Below are positions 61,539-64,000 of a stretch of 64,000 nucleotides of DNA, in pieces. The notes below the pieces were generated by a model. It was not told the DNA's origin. It ran no database searches and worked only from the letters and a program-made list of their open reading frames with translations. Every line of letters starts with the position of its first letter. Position 1 is the first letter of the stretch. The translations under genes were made by a program, and so were the position numbers. Source of the DNA: Halobacillus litoralis (GTDB lineage: Bacteria > Bacillota > Bacilli > Bacillales > Halobacillaceae); contig NZ_WMFA01000012.1 in NCBI RefSeq assembly GCF_009856445.1, positions 1-64,000 on the forward strand. Direction: 5' to 3'.

Positions 61539-62210
61539 TTGAAGCGCTTTTTAATCGTTTTTCTCATCTTTGCAACACTTTTCATTACAGGGCAGTCGGT
61601 GACAGCTGAAAGCGAATATAAAATCGTCCATAAAGATAAAATTACGGAAGATTGGGAAGTTCATGTCGATTATCCAAGGTTTGAGCATCTAGAAAGTAAA
61701 GGTCTCCAGGATACAGTTAATTTCCAAATCGTTCAAAAACTCGAAGATACGTTAAGAGACGTAAAAAGGGGAGCGGGGGAAATGATGGGTGTCCCTTATC
61801 TTTATTATGAAGAGACAACGGTGTATAAAGAGAAGACTTTTTACTCTGTCGTGATGACCTCTCACATCTCCAGAGGGAATCGCTATAATTCCACGGTCAC
61901 TTCCATTAACTTCCAAGATAATCAAGGGGGTTCAATAAAAAAATTGAAAGACCTTGTCTATATCGGCCGGTTAAATAAGGAAGTGAAGAAAGCGTTGGAA
62001 GCTGATCCCGATATGTACTTGCAAGAGCCATTTGCTGGGGTGAGAGATAACACAGCTTTTTATGTGAAGGATGATCGCCTTGTGCTGGTATTTAATAAAT
62101 TTGAGGTCGCTGCTGGTGTCCATGGAACTCCTGAGATTTCAGTGCCTTTAAAGGGGCTGCTTAAGGAAGAATTAGAGAAAAAAGTGCCTCCTTTACCTTC
62201 CTATACATGA
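61539..62210 (+). CDS. Secreted DUF4163/DUF3298 protein (RsiV-like extracellular domain)
   Basis: A 223-residue protein with signal peptide (residues 1-23, ending SVTA). It then has a DUF4163-like part (WEVHVDYPRFEH) and the DUF3298 end (DRLVLVFNKFEVAAGVHGTPEISVPL). The same pair forms the extracellular part of the anti-sigma factor RsiV, which binds lysozyme, but here there is no cytoplasmic anti-sigma domain or sigma gene. It may be a free binding protein. Ligand unknown. ATG/TTG start preceded by AGGAGGGATG. Confidence 0.8.
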   Translation: MKRFLIVFLIFATLFITGQSVTAESEYKIVHKDKITEDWEVHVDYPRFEHLESKGLQDTVNFQIVQKLEDTLRDVKRGAGEMMGVPYLYYEETTVYKEKTFYSVVMTSHISRGNRYNSTVTSINFQDNQGGSIKKLKDLVYIGRLNKEVKKALEADPDMYLQEPFAGVRDNTAFYVKDDRLVLVFNKFEVAAGVHGTPEISVPLKGLLKEELEKKVPPLPSYT

Positions 62211-62368
62211 TCCACAAATGGAATCTTGTATTAGAGCAATTTTCAGGTTATATCCACATAATCCACAGGTGTGCAAGAGGGGTTTACCCACAAGAGGTGA
62301 CTCGCTTAAATATTTGTACACCAATGGTTTTATCTATTTACTCACACTGTGCACAACCTTGTGGATAA
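62208..62368. promoter_or_regulatory. Cluster of DnaA boxes
   Basis: Five sites match TTATCCACA: perfect at 62360-62368 (minus strand), and one mismatch at 62208-62216 (TGATCCACA), 62250-62258 (ATATCCACA), 62259-62267 (TAATCCACA) and 62284-62292 (TTACCCACA). The first overlaps the stop codon of the preceding gene. No dnaA, dnaN or origin gene is near. Confidence 0.6.
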
Positions 62369-62381
62369 TGTTAATAACATA

Positions 62382-62411
62382 GAAAAGAAGCATAAGCGAT
62401 GCTTATGCTTC
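62382..62411 (-). terminator. Terminator of the GNAT gene
   Basis: On the minus strand AAGCATAAGC-ATC-GCTTATGCTT followed by CTTTTC; the 5' arm is in the last codons. Confidence 0.85.
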
Positions 62412-62951
62412 CAACATTTCTTCTTCATTTTGTTCTCCGTAATAATGGAATAAATATTGATCTTTTGTAATGACATACAAATCATACACATCATCTGTAC
62501 GGTTAATCCAAGAAAGCACTTCAGGGTAAGTTTCGTTTCCCATGGATACATAAGGAATTTTTAAAGCTGCTTTCATTGATCGGACATTGGTACGTCTGAT
62601 TTTCATAAAAATAGCTTCAATATCCAATTGGAAAAATAATTCCTCAAAAAACGCTTCTTTAGCCAGTTTATTGTATCCTTTCCCAAAAAAAGGCTGCCCG
62701 ATCCAGGTAGCTAAAAAGCCTTTATTTTCCTGTATATCGAAAAGGTTGATGGTGCCAATAGGTTGCCCCCACTCATCAAGGATGGTACGTGAAACCAATT
62801 CCCCCCGATCTTCAGCTTCTATGGTTTGTTTGGTCAAAAAGTAGAACTCGTCACTGGAAGATGCTTTGTGACGGACGTATGGAAACACTTCAGGGTGGCT
62901 CATCAACTCAAATAAAACCGGGGCGTCATGTAAGTCACGCTTTTTTAGCAT
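62403..62951 (-). CDS. GNAT family N-acetyltransferase (RimJ/RimL-like)
   Basis: A 182-residue acetyltransferase. It has the RimJ/L-type start KKRDLHDAPVLFELMSHPEV, core strand GTINLFDI, the acetyl-CoA loop WIGQPFFGKGYNKLAKEAF and the IEAIFMKIRRTNVRSMKAALK end block. The acceptor is unknown and may be a protein N-terminus or an antibiotic. The start follows AAGGAGGG seven bases away; that ribosome site can pair with CCCTCCT and lies in a leader with competing hairpins. Confidence 0.88.
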   Translation of the reverse strand: MLKKRDLHDAPVLFELMSHPEVFPYVRHKASSSDEFYFLTKQTIEAEDRGELVSRTILDEWGQPIGTINLFDIQENKGFLATWIGQPFFGKGYNKLAKEAFFEELFFQLDIEAIFMKIRRTNVRSMKAALKIPYVSMGNETYPEVLSWINRTDDVYDLYVITKDQYLFHYYGEQNEEEMLEA

Positions 62952-63132
62952 AAAAAATCCCTCCTTGAATGAGGAGGGTGGTCCAAACGCATAGGAAATA
63001 GGCGTTCACTGGCCGGTTCGGACCACCCTCGAATTTTTATCAATTGCTCACAAAAATTCGGGGTGGGAATCGAACCCACTAGAACCAGTGCCATGACTGG
63101 TGGCGCACCATTTGCCTTCCCTACACCAAAAG
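62952..63132 (-). promoter_or_regulatory. tRNA-like leader with competing hairpins ahead of the GNAT gene
   Basis: Read on the minus strand: a tRNA-like part (about 63130-63050) with D-like GGCAAATGGTGCGCC, anticodon-like ACCAG/CTGGT, and T-arm GTGGG-TTCGATT-CCCAC. Hairpin H2 pairs 63066-63052 with 63038-63023. Hairpin H1 pairs 63030-63020 with 62984-62974 (11 perfect bases). Hairpin S pairs CCCTCCT (62978-62972) with the ribosome site AGGAGGG (62965-62959). H2 excludes H1 and the T-arm; H1 excludes S. The acceptor stem pairs at only four of seven positions and the anticodon loop is six or eight bases, so it is not a normal tRNA. Confidence 0.5.
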
Positions 63133-63225
63133 CTTATAAAATATCATCTAAACTTATAATAATCCACTCGAAGAAAAAAGTGAATAAAAACTTTGTAAAA
63201 TGGACGTGGATTTTTTTACAAATTC

Positions 63226-63906
63226 CTATAGTTTTTGTTGATCTGTTAAAACGGAAAATACAGCTAGTCGCTCTGAATAAGTGGAGGCTTCTTTATCATA
63301 CGGTCCCGTACAAGTGATGAGGTTCAAACCGTGTGAATTTGAGGGACCGAAGATTTCCCTGATCGGCGCATCTTGGTAAGGATAAGATTCAATTCTGCTT
63401 ACTTCAAACGTAAGTTTCATGTTTTCATCATACACATGAATTTCATCTCCTGGTTTCAAATCTTTAAGGTCATAAAAAACAGCTGGCCCGCTATTGCCAT
63501 CTACATGGCCTGCAATGACTGCATTTCCTTGGTTTCCAGGCATTGTCCCTGGTTCAAACCATCCGACATCAGTTAAGCTTTTCGGTACCGCCATTCCTCC
63601 ATCTGGTGTGTACCCGAGAGCCTTAACGGAAGCGTCCACATCTATCGAAGGAATTTCAATTCGGTCAGGCGTGATGCCGTATTGTTCAGATGAAGCCTGT
63701 ACTGCAGGCGTGTAATTTTTTTTGATTGGTGCCTTCTCTAATTGATCACTGACTAGAGACTCCTTTTTAACTTCTACACCTTGGGTGCGTGTGGTTTCAG
63801 ATGTAGAAAGAACCCTGGGTTCCTCTGCAGGTTCTTCATTCAGCCATTGAAAACTGATGAGAAATACGAGGAGACCCAGGGCTAAAGGGAAAAGTTTTTT
63901 TACCAT
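63226..63906 (-). CDS. Class F sortase
   Basis: A 226-residue transpeptidase, membrane-anchored by residues 4-20, that probably joins a sorting-signal protein to the cell wall or cleaves it. The catalytic triad is visible: His134 in AGHVDG, Cys199 in LITCTG, Arg213 in SERLAVF. The size and short spacing fit class F (class D-like) sortases of Bacilli. Its start touches the stop codon of an upstream gene whose C-terminus is a membrane anchor, so substrate and sortase form one operon. Confidence 0.9.
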   Translation of the reverse strand: MVKKLFPLALGLLVFLISFQWLNEEPAEEPRVLSTSETTRTQGVEVKKESLVSDQLEKAPIKKNYTPAVQASSEQYGITPDRIEIPSIDVDASVKALGYTPDGGMAVPKSLTDVGWFEPGTMPGNQGNAVIAGHVDGNSGPAVFYDLKDLKPGDEIHVYDENMKLTFEVSRIESYPYQDAPIREIFGPSNSHGLNLITCTGPYDKEASTYSERLAVFSVLTDQQKL

Positions 63907-64000
63907 TTATGCTTCTGAGCGCTTACGTGTCAGCATAAAGCCAGCACCCATGGCTAGTACACCTAGAAGAGCAGCATACATCCAAGCGTTTGATGTGGAA
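63907..64000 (-). CDS. C-terminus of a surface protein, probable sortase substrate (partial)
   Basis: Only the last 30 residues are in the window: a hydrophobic segment (AWMYAALLGVLAMGAGFML) and the basic tail T-R-K-R-S-E-A. This is the end of a cell-wall sorting signal or a tail anchor. The LPXTG-type motif, if any, lies outside. Directly followed by the class F sortase gene (stop and start adjacent). Confidence 0.75.
   Translation of the reverse strand, partial: STSNAWMYAALLGVLAMGAGFMLTRKRSEA

Noticed and set aside
62952-63060. T-box riboswitch suggested by GAGGGTGGTCC
   Set aside because: No stem I with specifier loop, no AGTA motif, no terminator with T-run; the GGGTGG string is explained by the competing hairpins.
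63050-63130. Functional tRNA with CAT or other anticodon
   Set aside because: Acceptor stem pairs at about four of seven positions, the base at position 8 is not T, and the anticodon loop is six or eight bases; kept as tRNA-like only.
1-64000. CRISPR array or prophage
   Set aside because: No regularly spaced direct repeats, Cas, integrase, terminase or structural phage genes were seen; repeats are dispersed and palindromic.

Overview
The window reads as chromosome of a low-to-moderate G+C Bacillaceae bacterium, probably a salt-tolerant relative of Bacillus such as Halobacillus, Pontibacillus or Virgibacillus. The genus is inferred. The basis is the close match of many genes and operons to Bacillus subtilis (ykuD, typA, bshB2, the sigY-yxlCDEFG operon, yrrT-mccAB, queCDE), Bacillus-type regulators (TRAP, T-box, preQ1 riboswitch, CymR-like boxes), a BCCT osmolyte-type carrier, and no prophage, plasmid or CRISPR. 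Only a transposase fragment at the left edge and a family of intergenic palindromic repeats look mobile.

Layout. 1-8.5 kb: transposase fragment, L,D-transpeptidase, purU, aldehyde dehydrogenase, small membrane proteins, a BCCT carrier, a DUF5694 protein and a luciferase-like oxidoreductase. 8.7-16 kb: oligoendopeptidase, pterin dehydratase, pseudouridine synthase, typA, a FixH-type lipoprotein, bshB2. 16-21 kb: nadE plus an isochorismatase-family hydrolase, then a short-ORF leader with tandem terminators ahead of a MutS2 paralogue without Smr domain, then membrane-anchored MsrA. 21-29 kb: TetR with a paired SMR efflux pump, PAS-STAS protein, UvrD-like helicase, small enzymes. 29-32 kb: sigY operon on the minus strand with a SigY-type promoter. 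33-39.6 kb: trpEDCFBA-trpG with 11 TRAP triplets in the leader and a second triplet cluster at trpG. 40-44.5 kb: sodium:solute symporter, tRNA-Ala, OFA-family carrier, PAP2 phosphatase, Pmp3-type protein. 44.5-50 kb: queCDE behind a preQ1 riboswitch, and argGH behind a T-box. 50-58.7 kb: M14 peptidase, DEAD-box helicase, yrrT-luxS-mccA-mccB, a DksA/YteA-type protein, two Lin0512 paralogues. 58.8-64 kb: an SsuABC-like importer, an RsiV-like secreted protein, a DnaA-box cluster, a GNAT gene behind a tRNA-like leader with competing hairpins, and a class F sortase with the tail of its probable substrate.

Themes. Several biosynthetic operons carry RNA-level control that senses their own product: tryptophan, arginine, preQ1. 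Sulfur genes share a GGAATTATAA element suggesting CymR control. The most unusual items are the leader-peptide attenuator of the MutS2 paralogue (17.7-18.1 kb), the tRNA-like translational switch candidate ahead of the GNAT gene (62.95-63.13 kb), a cluster of DnaA boxes far from any visible origin gene (62.2-62.4 kb), and a two-module intergenic repeat family at six sites. Gaps over 300 bases are covered by entries for repeats, leaders or explicit notes.
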